Positions 34,546 through 47,200 of a DNA stretch of 64,000 bases are shown piece by piece. The stretch is taken from NCBI GenBank assembly GCA_032622095.1, contig CP136066.1, forward strand, positions 186,658,716-186,722,715, written 5' to 3'. The stretch's first letter is position 1, and every line of letters starts with the position of its first letter. The position numbers were made by a program, and so were the translations under genes. The DNA comes from Siphonodentalium dalli. Taxonomy: Eukaryota; Mollusca; Scaphopoda; Gadilida; Siphonodentaliidae. The notes under the pieces are model-generated. The model saw only the letters and a list, made by a program, of their open reading frames with translations. It did no database searches and was not told where the DNA came from.

Positions 34546-34734
34546 ACCAACCGTTCAGCAGTCGTTAAATGAATGGAACTGGCAAGAAACATTCAATTTC
34601 AAGACATGATACAGTACATTGATGAAGCAAATTCTTTGCAAAACAGCTGTTTGATCAAAGTAACAATAACATTGTGTTGCTGAGATAATGTGTCTCAATG
34701 TTATTTATCTATGAACCCTTTCTATATACTAAAT

Positions 34735-35310
34735 ACTCATTGATGAGTAGATCCCTTAGAAAATGTTCAGATAAGTACAGTCATTTGTTGAACTTATTAT
34801 CTGAACATTTCTCTGAATTCCCTCCAATAAATAGGACTCCTTCTGCAGTTGTATTATCTATCTGCTTATATTTTGTTTTTCCCGGAAACCCTTCCAGCTG
34901 AATAATAGGCTATTCGAAAGTATGTTTTTACAAATTGGGTGAACGAATCCATTTAGTACAGAAAGAGTTAAATGGAATCAAAGTGAGGGTTTAGAGGCAG
35001 TGCATTCTCTTATATATGCAAGGCTCCCTATGGGAGACTCGCATATAATAATGCACTGGTACAGGATATGTAATGCTGCACCAGCGCAGCTCCCATAATG
35101 AAAGGGTTGAACGACCATGAGCATATTATCTGAACATTTCCCTCCAATAAATAGGACACCATCTGGACTTGTATTATCTGTCTAATTGTTTTTTCCCGAA
35201 AACCCCCTCCAGATGAATACTAGACTATTCCAATGTATACTTTTATAAGTTGGCGAAAGAATCCATTTAGTATAGAAAGGGTTAACATGGAATCAAATGA
35301 CGGTTTACAG
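34735..35310. repeat. Direct duplication of a composite repeat module
   Basis: The module TTATCTGAACATTT...CTCCAATAAATAGGAC...GAATCCATTTAGTA occurs at about 34795-34985 and again at about 35125-35310, separated by a CCAATGCATT-type hairpin fragment (34995-35113). Parts recur at 29200-29340 and 29595-29630. Confidence 0.6.
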
Positions 35311-35313
35311 ACT

Positions 35314-35556
35314 TTAACCCTTCTATGACTGCAACATTATAAAATTTTGTGAAAACTCTGTGTCAATGGATTTTCTTATATATGCGAGTCTCCCATAGGT
35401 AGCCTAACATATATATATAAGAGAATGCATTGGCCTAACAATATTTACCTTGACAGCCAGTGCTGTGAGGCTCCCTATGGGAGACTCGCATAGAGAAGAG
35501 AATGCACTGGCACAGGAAGTTAATGCTGTATCAGCGCAGCATCACGGAAGGGGTAA
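35314..35556. mobile_element. piggyBac-like MITE, second CCCTT family
   Basis: TTAA|CCCTTCTATGACTGC at the left and GCATCACGGAAGGGGTAA at the right (TTAA mutated). It contains two hairpins with TCTTATATATGCGAG-type arms and CTATGGGAGACTCGCA. Matches the elements at 29374 and 36500. Confidence 0.65.
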
Positions 35557-36090
35557 CATGGGATCAAAGTGAGGGTTTACAGATTATAACATATTAATAT
35601 CATCGACTATGAAAACTAAGAGATAACAATTGGAGTAAATAACAATAGGAGCAATTGTATACAATTCTTCCAAAATAACAATGCCTTATTTTCACAAGAA
35701 AAGGAACATGAATTTTTGCTACCAGAAAAGAATATATTAAAGTGAGGTTAATCACTCAAGAAGGGTGATCAAATATAAATGGAGAATAATCTTGTTAAAA
35801 GTGGTTATTTTTTACAAATACTATATCCAACACACGATATGCCATTCTTTTATCTTAATTAAATTCAGTGACTCTCGATGGCGAAATTGTTTGTTTATCA
35901 CCGATAGTTGCGTCCTGAATCGAGAAGTAGATATTTACAATTGAGCATAGTTTGGACAATGTTTTCTATGGATTGGTACAGTCGATTTGCTTGAGATTTT
36001 CAGCGATGTTAGTATAATGCATCATTCCTCAAGTTGGCTCAGTGTGCCTGAATACTAACTTATCAGTTACACACACCTGAACAAGTTGAG
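35557..36090. other. Gene-free spacer
   Basis: Nothing recognised; AT-rich sequence between MITEs. Confidence 0.4.
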
Positions 36091-36094
36091 TATA

Positions 36095-36259
36095 TAGTAA
36101 TGCCCTAAGTAATCGACTCCTTAAACACAGCAGAATTATGGGTAACTTTTCCCCGAGAGCTTTCCGATGAATGGCAACAAGCCATATTTCCGACTAAATC
36201 CTGAAAAGTTACCCATAATTCTGCTGTGTTTAAGGAGTCGATTACTTAGGGCATTACTG
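36095..36259. mobile_element. TA-flanked palindromic MITE, mariner-like
   Basis: TA|TAGTAATGCCCTAAGTAATC at the left and TTAGGGCATTACTG|TA at the right; both arms carry CGACTCCTTAAACACAGCAG. A longer copy is at 44383-44593. TA duplication points to Tc1/mariner-type mobilisation. Confidence 0.82.
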
Positions 36260-36499
36260 TATATGTTTAAGTTGAACTAATGAACCAATATGGAATAGTC
36301 TGCAGTTGGATAAAATTTTGCTTTCAGAAATATTTTTTCTCCTCAAAAACTTGTCACTACACCTGTTGACCTCAGAATAATCTCCCTTTGAAACACATAC
36401 AATGTATATAGAAATGTCCAGTTTTCGGTAAAACAAATGATGAGTTAGATCAGGTCTAGAAAGAAATGATATTTATGTGAGGGTCGAAACAATTGTCAC

Positions 36500-36759
36500 C
36501 TTCACCCTTCCATGATGGGAGTTTCCTAAAATTTTGTGAAAACCCTGTGCCAATTCATTCTCTTATGTGTGAGTCTCCCATAGGTAGCCTTGCATATATA
36601 AGAGAATACATTGGACTAACAATATTTACCTTGACCTTTAAGCAGGACATTCTCTTATATATGCGAGGCTCCCTATGGGAGACTCACATATATAAGAGAA
36701 TGCACTGGCACAGGATATTTAATGCTGCACCAGAATACATCCCGTCATGAAAGGGTTAA
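36500..36759. mobile_element. piggyBac-like MITE, second CCCTT family
   Basis: Left CACCCTTCCATGATGGGAG (TTAA lost), right CCGTCATGAAAGGG|TTAA. Two diverged hairpins with TCTTATATATGCGAGGCTCC-type arms. The short plus-strand frame inside is a hairpin artefact. Confidence 0.68.
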
Positions 36760-37640
36760 GCAGTGACCCAGTGAAAAAATCTCACGAAGTTTCCAGAAAC
36801 ATGACAATAACCAACAAGCAGAAACAATAGAGAGAAATAATCAGCATGGCGAATACATTTCAAATAAATTGTAAATATCAATTTAAGTATCATAAAAAAT
36901 AATTATAAATTTTATTTAGATCACACTTTAAATGACTATTTTTGTTGTAATAGACATTGTGAGTAATTTCAAACACTGATAACTTAAAAAGACATATAAT
37001 CCTCAGGCTTAAAATGAAGCCAAGTACTTGCTCGGTTTTGTCAAGTTTTGGGAACAAAATTTGTTGATTATGACATACATATTGTTTTCTTTCCGAGACA
37101 AATTTAGTTCGTAAATGAGTATGTCATATAATTATAGTAATATTGTCATATTTTGATCCCAGAATTATGGCAATTTAAACAAGTTACTCGGTTTAATTTG
37201 GAACGTGGAGATTATATCTGTTTATTACATTACTATTTGTGATTTACTTTGATATCTCGCATGATTATAAACAATAATATCAGTATTGAATTATGTCACT
37301 TTAACTAGCGCGTTAAGTGTTCATATGCGCTATTGAAATATATGTGACATGGGTATAATGGTGGTATTATTCTGATTTTTGGTAAATCAGATGTTTATAG
37401 TGGAATATAATAAACAAAATAATAACTGGATTGAACTGATGATGTGAAATAATTCATTCGAGACAGGACTATTTTGGAAAACACCATGTTTGTACAAAAA
37501 GTCCCTGCCTCTCATGAATTATTTCACATCACCATGTCAATGAAGTGATTACTCTCTATTTAATTTATGGATGCTTATTGTATAGTCACTCACTATTATG
37601 GCAGTTAAAGCTTATTGATGTGTTTGTAACGGGTCTGAGG
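36760..37640. other. Gene-free region
   Basis: No exon recognised. A short inverted repeat (GATGTGAAATAATTCATTCG near 37441 and CATGAATTATTTCACATCAC near 37513) brackets a 100-bp stretch, with AGGGACTTTTTGTAC-like sequence at its centre. Confidence 0.4.
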
Positions 37641-37648
37641 TTTAAGAG

Positions 37649-38091
37649 CAAGCCTGAGTTTAGTGTGCCAGTCATTTCATAAATAGGTCCCCAAAGGGTG
37701 AATTTAGTGACGCTATCCCACACAGTGGGCTAGCGTCACTAAATTCACCCTCTGGGGACCTCATTCTGCTTAGGTCTCATCTTCTCTGGAAAGTTTCTTT
37801 ATTATCAAATTTCTATAGAAACTTCTTCCCATAGATTCTATTTTTAGTTTAGTTTCTCTATATCCCCAAATTCGCAGACGACACATTGCAAAATCAAGGT
37901 TCCCAATGGGTGTATTAACCATTTAGGAACTTTAATCTGAGTCTATGTCTCCCATAGCAGATGATACCATGCAGAATGAGGTTACCAGAGGGTGAATTTA
38001 GTGATGCTAGCTGCTATGCGGGATAGCATCACTAAATTCACCCTCTGGGGACCTCATTCTGCAAATGACAGGCAAACTAAACTCAGACTTG
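37649..38091. mobile_element. hAT-like MITE (CAAGCCT family), near-complete copy
   Basis: Ends CAAGCCTGAGTTTAGTGTGC at the left and AACTCAGACTTG at the right. Flanks TTTAAGAG and GTTAAGAG match at 7 of 8 positions, an eroded 8-bp duplication. Each end folds into a hairpin whose arms include GAGGGTGAATTTAGTGA; the middle carries GCTTAGGTCTCATCTTCT. Confidence 0.82.
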
Positions 38092-38224
38092 GTTAAGAGG
38101 TATAAACAAACAAAAAGATCATAAATATGTGCACCGCTGGAGCGCTGGCTTAATACACCCCTTTCTACGCATAATAATCTAAATAAACAAAAACTGATGT
38201 AGTGTATAAATTGTCCAGGAGATG

Positions 38225-38400
38225 AGGGACCCTGTAGGTTGACAAATAAAAGTCGCTCCTCAAAAGCTTTCGGCCTCAGACCTTCTTCAGTTGATATTAT
38301 TCAGATTAAATCACATGATGGCATTAAGGTAAACATACATGTACAAAAATCTAAGTCGAAAGCTTTTAAACAGTGACTTCTTTTATTTGTCAAAAAACTG
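38225..38400. repeat. Inverted repeat with AAAGCTTT boxes, possibly Penelope-like
   Basis: GACAAATAAAAGTCGCTCCT CAAAAGCTTTCGG at the left is loosely inverted at AGTCGAAAGCTTTTAAACAG and CTTCTTTTATTTGTC on the right. On the minus strand, 38268-38290 reads CTGAAGA...GGCCGAAAG. I associate this kind of sequence with the terminal repeats of Penelope-like retroelements, but no coding part is present to confirm it. Confidence 0.3.
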
Positions 38401-39111
38401 ATGTGTTTGGGCAAAGACTGAATTCAAAAATAACAATTTGGAGTATTCTCCAATAAGGGCAACAATTCAGACAAAATTTGTCCGACTGATCCCACATTCA
38501 AACTTGACCTGTGTTTTTTTGTGATTAATTGACATACCAAATTTTGAGTCGATCGAAAAGCGAATCCATATTAAAATCTCCAACAATAAGTCAGGAAATA
38601 TTTATCAGACGACCCCAAATTCAAAATTGACCTGTGTTTTCTTGTGATTAAACCACATACCAAGTTCTAAATCATTCAAAAAACAAATACTGAAGTTATC
38701 AACTGGAAAAATTTGGCATATTCTAATCTCCAACAAGGGCTACTATAACCAGGCCCAAAATTTATTTTTGCCAAATTCTATAAAAAGTTGTCAAAAAGTT
38801 TTCAGACAAAAAATGAGTCTTAATTGTCGATATCCACTGTTAAATTCTGTCACCCCAGTGCTGATACCTGCAGAGACATTGCTCCCGAAGTAAAGCCGTT
38901 ATTTTGACCAGATATTAATAATTTAAAGTTTTTTTCTCTAATCTATGATAAACGAGTATTCTATTGCCTCATGATGAAACTTCATCGATATCTGATGACG
39001 ACTTTGAACAATAGGACCACGACTAATTTCAGACAATAGCTAATTCTTGCTTAAACTTATCTTTACATTGTGGTCTATCATAAAACGATAAACCAATCAC
39101 AATGTAATTGC
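38401..39111. other. Gene-free region with a short direct duplication
   Basis: AACTTGACCTGTGTTTTTTT near 38504 recurs as AATTGACCTGTGTTTTCTTG near 38626, each followed by TGATTAA and ACATACCAA, a two-copy repeat of about 120 bp. No exon recognised. Confidence 0.4.
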
Positions 39112-39490
39112 TTAACCCTTTACCCAACAGAAGGGCCATGTGCCAATGCATTCTCTTATATATGCGAGTCGACCATAGGTCGCCTCGCATATATAAGAGA
39201 ATGCATTGGCTTAACACATTAAAAATTATAAAATTGTTAAAGAATGTAAGAAAAAATGGTAAAAAAGTATTTTTTTAGGCCAATGCATTCTCTTATATAT
39301 GCGAGGCGACCTATGGTCGACTCGCATATATAAGAGAATGCATTGGCACAAGGCATAACTGTAACTATCACAATGTGGTCAAGGAACCGGTTCCAATGAT
39401 ATCCATATTTGTATGGTTCTATTGAGACAGACCGAAGATATTTTAGGCTGTTGAAGTTTTATTTGGCCGGTTTGTTGGGTAAAGGGTTAA
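39112..39490 (-). mobile_element. piggyBac-like MITE with twin hairpins, copy B
   Basis: Same element as at 30451, in the opposite orientation. TTAA|CCCTTTACCCAACAGAAGGG at the left and TTGTTGGGTAAAGGG|TTAA at the right, with both 69-bp palindromes intact. Confidence 0.9.
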
Positions 39491-39732
39491 AACAATTCAG
39501 CCATAGGCAACTGTAGCTGTAACTGCACTCTGGACAGCCAAAATGTTACTGCCACATGATTCGTGCACCATCTGGAAATATATTGAGGAGGCTCGATACA
39601 CTTAGTCTCAGATGCGACTACCGCAGGTTACTACAATGTGGGCTGCTGGCTCAATTGGGACAAGACCAGTCTAATGTGCAAAATTTGACAACAACACTCT
39701 AAGTTTCTACTTCACAGAAGTAAAAGTACATA

Positions 39733-39986
39733 TTAACCCTTTCAGTGCCAAGTCCGATTTTTGTATCAACCGATATTTCCTTGATAATTTTTCAAATTTA
39801 TTGATTATAATAATGTGATACATTGATGGAAAGAGCTCTAAGAGCTCTTTCCATCAATGTATCACATAATAAACTCTAAGAGCTCTTTCCACCAATGTAT
39901 CACATTATTATAATCAATAAATTTGAAAAAATTATCAAGGAAATATGGATTGATAAAAAAATCGGACTTGGCACTGAAAGGGTTAA
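39733..39986. mobile_element. piggyBac-like MITE, CAGTGCCAAGTCCGA type
   Basis: TTAA|CCCTTTCAGTGCCAAGTC at the left and GACTTGGCACTGAAAGGG|TTAA at the right. The interior is largely palindromic, with AAATTTATTGATTATAATAA inverted and a triplicated GAGCTCTTTCCA/TGGAAAGAGCTC core near 39828-39890. Confidence 0.87.
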
Positions 39987-40604
39987 TAATAGATTTTCAT
40001 CTCAATGCAGATACAAAATGCTAAGGCCAAAAAAATTAAGATTGATTCCGAGGCAATTTTTAGGAAAATCAGTGAGGGAGGGAGGCTTTTATTTTTTATT
40101 TTTGTGTGCACATAGTAAGCATGGCTTATGATACCTTCCCTTTCCTCCAGTACCTTTGAATTGTTCTGGAGTTACAATTAGTACACCAGACTTATGATGA
40201 TCAGCTTATCGTGTTCTTCAATGTAGTCATCTACTTCATGTTTTATGTCACTATGCGTATACATGATAATCACCACACATCACACCGAAATATGTTAAGA
40301 GTTCGTGCTCAACATGTACTTTTTTTTTTCAATTTTATTTTCTTCTGACTTTTTTTGGTCATAATATCAAAATTTGAAATAAAAACATCCAATGCGGGCC
40401 ATTTATTTCAATGTGGCGGTGCCTGAGAATCAAATACCTTTTTTGGCCTTATTTATTAAACATTGCTATCTAAGTTGTCGTCTGCTATTGTTTTATTGAC
40501 ACTCATGTCTGTTTATTGGCGCACACTCAATGTCTCTTATTGAGTAGACTGGTTCCTGGTCCAAAACTGAAATGCTTAAAACGTAGTTACCTGACTGCAT
40601 TAAC
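39987..40604. other. Gene-free region
   Basis: No exon recognised. TTTATT (AATAAA on the minus strand) occurs near 40452 and 40512; these are the nearest candidate polyadenylation signals I see downstream of the GNPNAT1 stop, some 550 bp away or more. Confidence 0.35.
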
Positions 40605-40605
40605 A

Positions 40606-40912
40606 AGCCTTGAAATAGTGTGTCAGACATTTGCAGAATGAGGTCCCAAGAGGGTAAATGTAGTGACGCTCTCCCGAATAGCAGGCTAGCATCATCAAAA
40701 CCACCCTCTGGGATCCTCATTCTGCTTAGGCCTCAACTAAAAACAATGTTAGTTTTAGACTATATATACTTCCCAGAAGATGAGGGCTAAGCAGAATGAG
40801 GTCCCCAGAGGGTGAATTTTGTGATGATAGCCTGCTGTGCAGGGTAGCATCACTAAATTCACCCTCTGGGTACAACATTCTGCAAATGTCAGACACACTG
40901 TTTCATGCAGTA
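40606..40912. mobile_element. hAT-like MITE (CAAGCCT family), short copy
   Basis: Starts CAAGCCTTGAAATAGTGTGT, ends about GTCAGACACACTGTTTCATG. Two hairpins (40636-40725 and 40794-40885) with GAGGGTGAATTTTGTGATG-type arms face each other around TCCCAGAAGATGAGGGC. It lies about 150 bp beyond the GNPNAT1 stop, probably in the 3' UTR or just downstream. Confidence 0.7.
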
Positions 40913-41061
40913 ACTCCATATTGAATTCCCGGCTCGAATACCATGCCATGCAGTAGCGCCATGTTGAATTCCCGGCTCATATACCATGCTATGCAGTAAC
41001 TCCATGCTGAATTCCCCCTTTCCTTTATCACAGGATTTCACTTCTCACTCGACTGTTAGTA

Positions 41062-41209
41062 TCATTCTCTGTATCGAACACACATCATATTCGAAGCTTT
41101 TTTGTAGCCTAGTTTTTCATAGAATGGAACCATCTCATCACTAGCATCTAGTGAGACCTTGTAACATTCTAACGAATGACCACCGAGTATTGACAGCGTG
41201 TCTACAATA
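41062..41209 (-). CDS. GNPNAT1: GNPNAT1 coding exon 6 (terminal)
   Basis: Acceptor TTTCAG ends at 41210; the exon completes the split codon for Leu149 and encodes IVDTLSILGGHSLECYKVSL through MMCVRYRE, stop TGA at 41062-41064. It covers the final GNAT strand-helix with FYEKLGY. Confidence 0.94.
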
Positions 41210-44200
41210 CTGAAAGCAGATAGAGAGAGAAAATGATTCATTGATAAACTTCATAGAATACAAATTTTACAATATACTGATAACATAACATAAATGAATG
41301 ATTGTGATATTAGATTATAAAACCAGTTTCAATTGTCAGATCAACATCAGTGTAATATAGAACCAAGAGCATCACTAGGGCCTGCAAACAAGGGTCATAA
41401 TTATGGCGACAATTGGCAGACGGAACCCAAATTCGGGAAGTAAACTCACATACCAAATTTCATTCCATTCAGTTCAGACTTACTAAAGCTATCATCCGGA
41501 AAAAAAACTTGAGTGTAAATTCCAATAATGAAAGTTTCTGTAGCTAAACTTGGAAATGGTATCATCATGCCCTACATGTATATTACAGTCCATAGGGAAC
41601 TTGGACAGTTTATATGCTTAAGTCACCAGAGATTACCCTGAAGATGCATGAACAGTTTGGGATTAATCGGATGAAAAAGTTTGGCTGTAGGGATGGCTCC
41701 CATCTGGAGGTCAACCCGAAGATCCATATGAAGTTTGATGCTGATTAGATGAGGGAGTTGACCTCTTGGGTGTGCCAAAGGAGTTGGTTATAAAAAGAGT
41801 AAAATCCAAGATGGCTCCCATCTAGTGGTCACCAAAAAGATCCATATGAAATCCAAGCCATATTTTTCATCGAAAATCGTTCAAATTTGATAGCTCCTAT
41901 CTAGTGGTGATCCAAAACATACTGTAAATTTTCAAAACAATTCTCCTATAAATGCAGACTACAGGGTGTGGTGATGGATTCATATGTTTTTTTGAAAATT
42001 TTGGAAAAAATTGATGGCTCCCATTTAGGTGTCACCCCGAAGATCCATATGAAGTTTGGTGATGATCGGATGAGAGATGTGACCTGTAGGGTGTGCCAAC
42101 GGAAATTGTTGATGGACTGACAGGCAGACTTGATTGGTCAAGTTGAGCCAAAAAGGGCCATAACTGGTGAAAATTGGGCAGTGTAACACAAATTCGAACA
42201 TGACCTGTATTTGACCAAATTTGATTCCATTCAGGTGACACTATCTAAAGTTATCATCATATCTCCTATGGAAGACTCGCATACATATAAGAGAATGCCT
42301 GGCACAGGATCTTTAAATGCTGGAGTGCAGCTCCTGTCATAAAAGGGTTAAGGCAATGAGAGAGATGCCTGAGAACACAGTATTTATTATTTAATTGGTC
42401 TAATAGTATACATGTACCGGTACTTACAGTTTACCCAGCTGTTTCCCTCTGTATTCTGGATTCACGACAACATCTTCTATTCGTCCTCTCTGAAACAAAA
42501 ATTATGAAATGATATCATTTAACCAGGATTCATGCTTGACGGTTGGCCTGCCGTGGTAGCGGAAACCCTGGTACATGTTAATTCTTTAACAAGCAGTCGC
42601 AGACGGCGGTATCCCCCGCCGAATTGTGCAGTTGGGGAAGTGCATTCTCAATAATGTTTGCATTCTCCTTATGTGCTACACAAGAAGTGGGATTTTGTCA
42701 AAAAGCCTGGCTTGCAAACTCATTTTAGGTACTGGTCATTGGAACGAATATACCAAAAATCTTTGAAATCCGTTGACATTTGTTATGACCCTTACAAATT
42801 TGGGATGAACGGACGGACAGACAGACATACGGACGGATCTGGTTTGTGAACTCGTTCTAGATACTGGTCATGTGAACTCATATACCAAAAATCTGTAAAA
42901 TATGTTGACATTTGTGGAAATTAGCCATGTGATGTCGTCCATTTGCACCAAAAATAATAAACAAAGTCCAATAACTCTGCTGAAAATATCTGGCCGGACC
43001 TGGTTTGCGAACTCGTTCTAGATACTGGTCATGTGAACTCATAACAAAAATCTTTGAAATCTGTTGACATTTGTGGAAATGAGCCCTGTGACGTCGTCCA
43101 TTTGCACACAAAAAAAATAAACAAAGTCCAATAAGTCCGCTTAAAATATCCGGCCGGACTTGGTTTGCAAACTCGTTCTAGATACTGGTCAAGTGAACTC
43201 ATATACCAAAATATATTTGAAATCCGTTGAGATTTGTGGAAATGAGCCCTGTGACGTCGTCTATTTGCTATTTGGTAAATTCGACAAAAATAATAAACAA
43301 AGTCCAATAACTCCGGTAAAAATATCCGGCCAGACCTGGCTTGCGAACTCATTCTAGGTAATGGTCAGGTGAACTCATATACAAAAAATATTTGAAATCC
43401 GTTGACATTTGTTAAAATTATGACTCTTACAAATTTGGGACGGATGGACAGACGGAACCCATTCCTATATCCCCCGTAAATTTCTTTTTGCGGGGGATAA
43501 TAACCAGAAATTTGCCAATGGGTATCGACTTGATCCCCATTCACCCATTTATACATAGTTCATTAGTCACATAAGAATGAAGGAGTAATTCCATAAATTA
43601 AAATACTTTTCCACAATTCTTGAACATTTTGCGTGACATCCGACATCATGAAATCTCTTCTATATATTTTGAGAACTCCTTGTATTCGAGAGATAGTCCA
43701 CACCCTCCGGACCTCAATGATATGATCGTGAATGAGTATTGATATACCCCACTAAACTTTGACAAACACCAGTAATGGTGTGTAGATCATTTACATATCT
43801 CTCCTATATATTTTGATACAATCTATCTAATTTACATATCTCTCTTATATATTTATGTTTGTGTGTGTGTTGTACTTTATACAAATCTACGATTCTCGAC
43901 CGATCGGGACGAAACTTGGAACGTGTATGTAGTTTGACCAGGCGGTGGTCGTTGTTGTATTGGCGTATTGTCGTATTGTCGTATCGGGTCGCCGAGCCCG
44001 TGCGACGCCCGTGCAGCGCATGCGCAGACGAGATCTCGGAAACGGGTGGAGCTATCGACTTGAAATTTGGCATGTGAATGTATCTTGCGCCGGGTACAAA
44101 TTTTCATGCGCAGACCAGATCTCGGAAACTGGTGGAGCTACCGGGTACAAATTTTTCTTATTGAAACGCGTGTAGATAAAAATTAAAAAAATATATATAA

Positions 44201-47200
44201 AAAAGTCATGTTTCGGACAAGCCGCCGGTGGCGGGCTAACCTGCTAAGACCCAGCCTTGAAATAGTGTGTCTGTCATTTGCAGAATGAGGTTCCCAGAGG
44301 GTGAAGTTAGTGACGATATCCTGCATAGCGGGACATCATTCTGCTAACGACAAGACACACTATTTCCAGACTTGCTTAAATACAGTAATGCCCTAAATAA
44401 TCGACTCCTTAACCACAACTGAATTATGGGTAATTTTTCAGGATTTAGTCAGAAATATGGCTTGTTGCTATTCATCGGAAAGCTCTGTGAGAGCTTTCCG
44501 ATGAATGGCAACAAGCCATATTTCCGACTAAATCCTGAAAAATTACCCATAATTCTGATGTGGTTAAGGAATCGATTATTTAGGGCATTAATGTACATAA
44601 GTATAGAAACGTCATTGAAAATGTCACCTTTTTTTTTACCTCACTGTGGAAAACTTAAGAAACAGTCCCTCTTGACAGTATGTGTGGAAAATGAATACAT
44701 AATACATGCATAATGTAATTGGGGAATTTGAAAATTATGCGAGCCATTAAAACGAATATCATAATAGAACTTACCACAGCAGTTGCTCTCAAGAATTTTT
44801 GTTCAAGGAAAAGTGTTGCTGAAGCAATGACAAGTCCTGTCTTTGTGTCTTCTATAACAATAATATAATATGTATCTTTGTTGGATTGCATATTGGTAAA
44901 AGCATCTGAAAATGAGAGATATCTATATTTAGTTATACAATGGAATGGTGTATTATTTAATTGAAGGGATGTTAAAGACGAGAGGCCAATCACGATTGGC
45001 AGATGTTTAACCCATCCCTTGGCGATAGTAAATTACTAAGATCGGAATGATGAGTTTTGATGTTGAATTATAGAGTATACTGTTATGTACTATTATAGAC
45101 AAATGTATTGGAATTTATGGGTAACTCGCATATATAAGAGAATGCACTGGCACAGGATCTGTTGTGCTGCATCAACGCAGCCTTGGATTAAATGTGAAAA
45201 GGTTACCCGAACATGGAATACTTGGGTTAATAGAGTCCAATTTACGTTTACAATGATAATGTATCAAATTCTACCCCAACAACACAGCCATCAAGATAAG
45301 CCATTAATATCAATTATATAGCAGAGCTGCAACTAATCACTAGCATTGTTTATGCTGAACATTGGCATCTCTATTAAACCTATAACATTTATAATGACCT
45401 CAGACCATCTGTAGAGCAATATACTCAGCTGTGCAATGCAGCAGAGAATTTCTAGTCTACTGTTAACATGTTGAGTGCCGGAAATCAATTAGTAATCTCG
45501 CCAGTTTGCCAAATCGTGGCAAGATAGATACCCTTAGTAGACCATAATTTGGCTTCAATGAAGCAAAAATTGGACGACGTCGCGACTTTAGATGACAGAA
45601 ACGGCGATTGATAGTACTACGAGATAACTCGTAGCCGGCACTGGTGGAAGGAATTTGGGTATTCCCACCACCAGTGCCAACTACGAGTTATCTCGTAGAC
45701 ACAATTGGACACGTTTGAGCAACAAATATGAAGTAGAATGTAACCCAAACAAGTTATTTTGGTGGTAAGCATATTTATGGAGGTGTGTGAGTCCTTATTG
45801 TGGTTATAGCTCGTTATACAGTTATATTATGGCTGATGTACGGTGGAGCAAATTACTTATTATATATATATGAGCATACATGGCTACAGACGGCGAATCC
45901 GACGTGGAATCGGGTGAACTTTTTTCCTGTGAGGACGAGTTTATTTCATACATGTAGTAAAGACTACGAGCATGCATCTTCTGTTGTTTCGGGCATTTAG
46001 CCCGATTTAGGCCTATGTCAGGGTTCCAAAGTATAGCCCAAAATAATAGTATTGGAACTTGGAAGAATTGTCAGCACAAAATTAAAACAACCACGCAGCA
46101 GTAGACAAATAGATTCCTGTACATTCAGGAGTGTGCTACATGTAACGATTCCATATAATACATCCGTCTGGAAATAAGTCACCCATTACTGTAAACCTCT
46201 ATGCAACACAAAACCATTTATTCGTAGCTATACATATATATGTAGAACGGTTCGATGAACTGCGCGACGTCTAAAGTACGGTAATTGTTACGCTTCCCGT
46301 TGCTCAACACGTTCGGAAGAGGGTGAAATGTAGCTTTGGGGAATAATTGTTTCGATTTACTTGTATTATAAATAATAAAATACCTAGCTCCTAAATTGAG
46401 CCGCACAGTGTATTCCAAAAACAACTGCTGTGTTCCCTAATAATGAGATAATGGTAGCATCAACGCGCGTAACGTCATGGATTATCCCCCTATCTTGTGC
46501 TGGGTGAGTACATGCACTCGCACAAGATTGAGCGGGAACAGATTTGGCAGGCATGTGTGACGTGTGTGGGCGGTTGTGCAAAGTTTCAATGTGTTGAAAA
46601 ACAACGATGTAACCATTCCTCGAAACTGCCTTCGCATGTTTGCACATTGTGAATACCCACCCCCTGATTGTGTCTGCACGCATGCGCATGCATTGTCAGT
46701 CTATTGAATACCAAAACCCAGTCTAATTGCCCACACACGACTGTCTCTGGTGGTCACTCAGTGAGACAGTGTCAGTTGTATTCACTCACAACTGGACCAT
46801 TTTGAGTAGAATATGTGTTGATGGTGCTCACTTCAGTTGAACGGTGTAGGGGGAGCCACACTATGTATTTGATAAAATCATTGTTCTGATGTTCCGATGC
46901 GGGTTTTCGTGGTGTATCGACCTTTTCCACTGCTTCCATTTGTCAGTTACACAGCATGGAAACCACTACGAGATAAAATATTTTGGACAGGGTCGGACTT
47001 ACATTTTTTGGTTAGGGTGGGGGCGAAATTTTCGCAATTTGTTTTTTGCGATGATCCTCCTGAAAGAATTTTGTAAATCGGTTGAAAAATGTCCAAGTTA
47101 CAGACCATCGAAAATTGTATTCATACATTGACTGAGGAGAAAGTGGTTGTGACCAAAACTCATCCTAGACGTCGCACATGAGCAGGATTTGGTTAATGTG

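Noticed and set aside
46384-46689. 101-codon minus frame in a less AT-rich patch
   Set aside because: No splice or family evidence; overlapping frames on the same strand are equally open.
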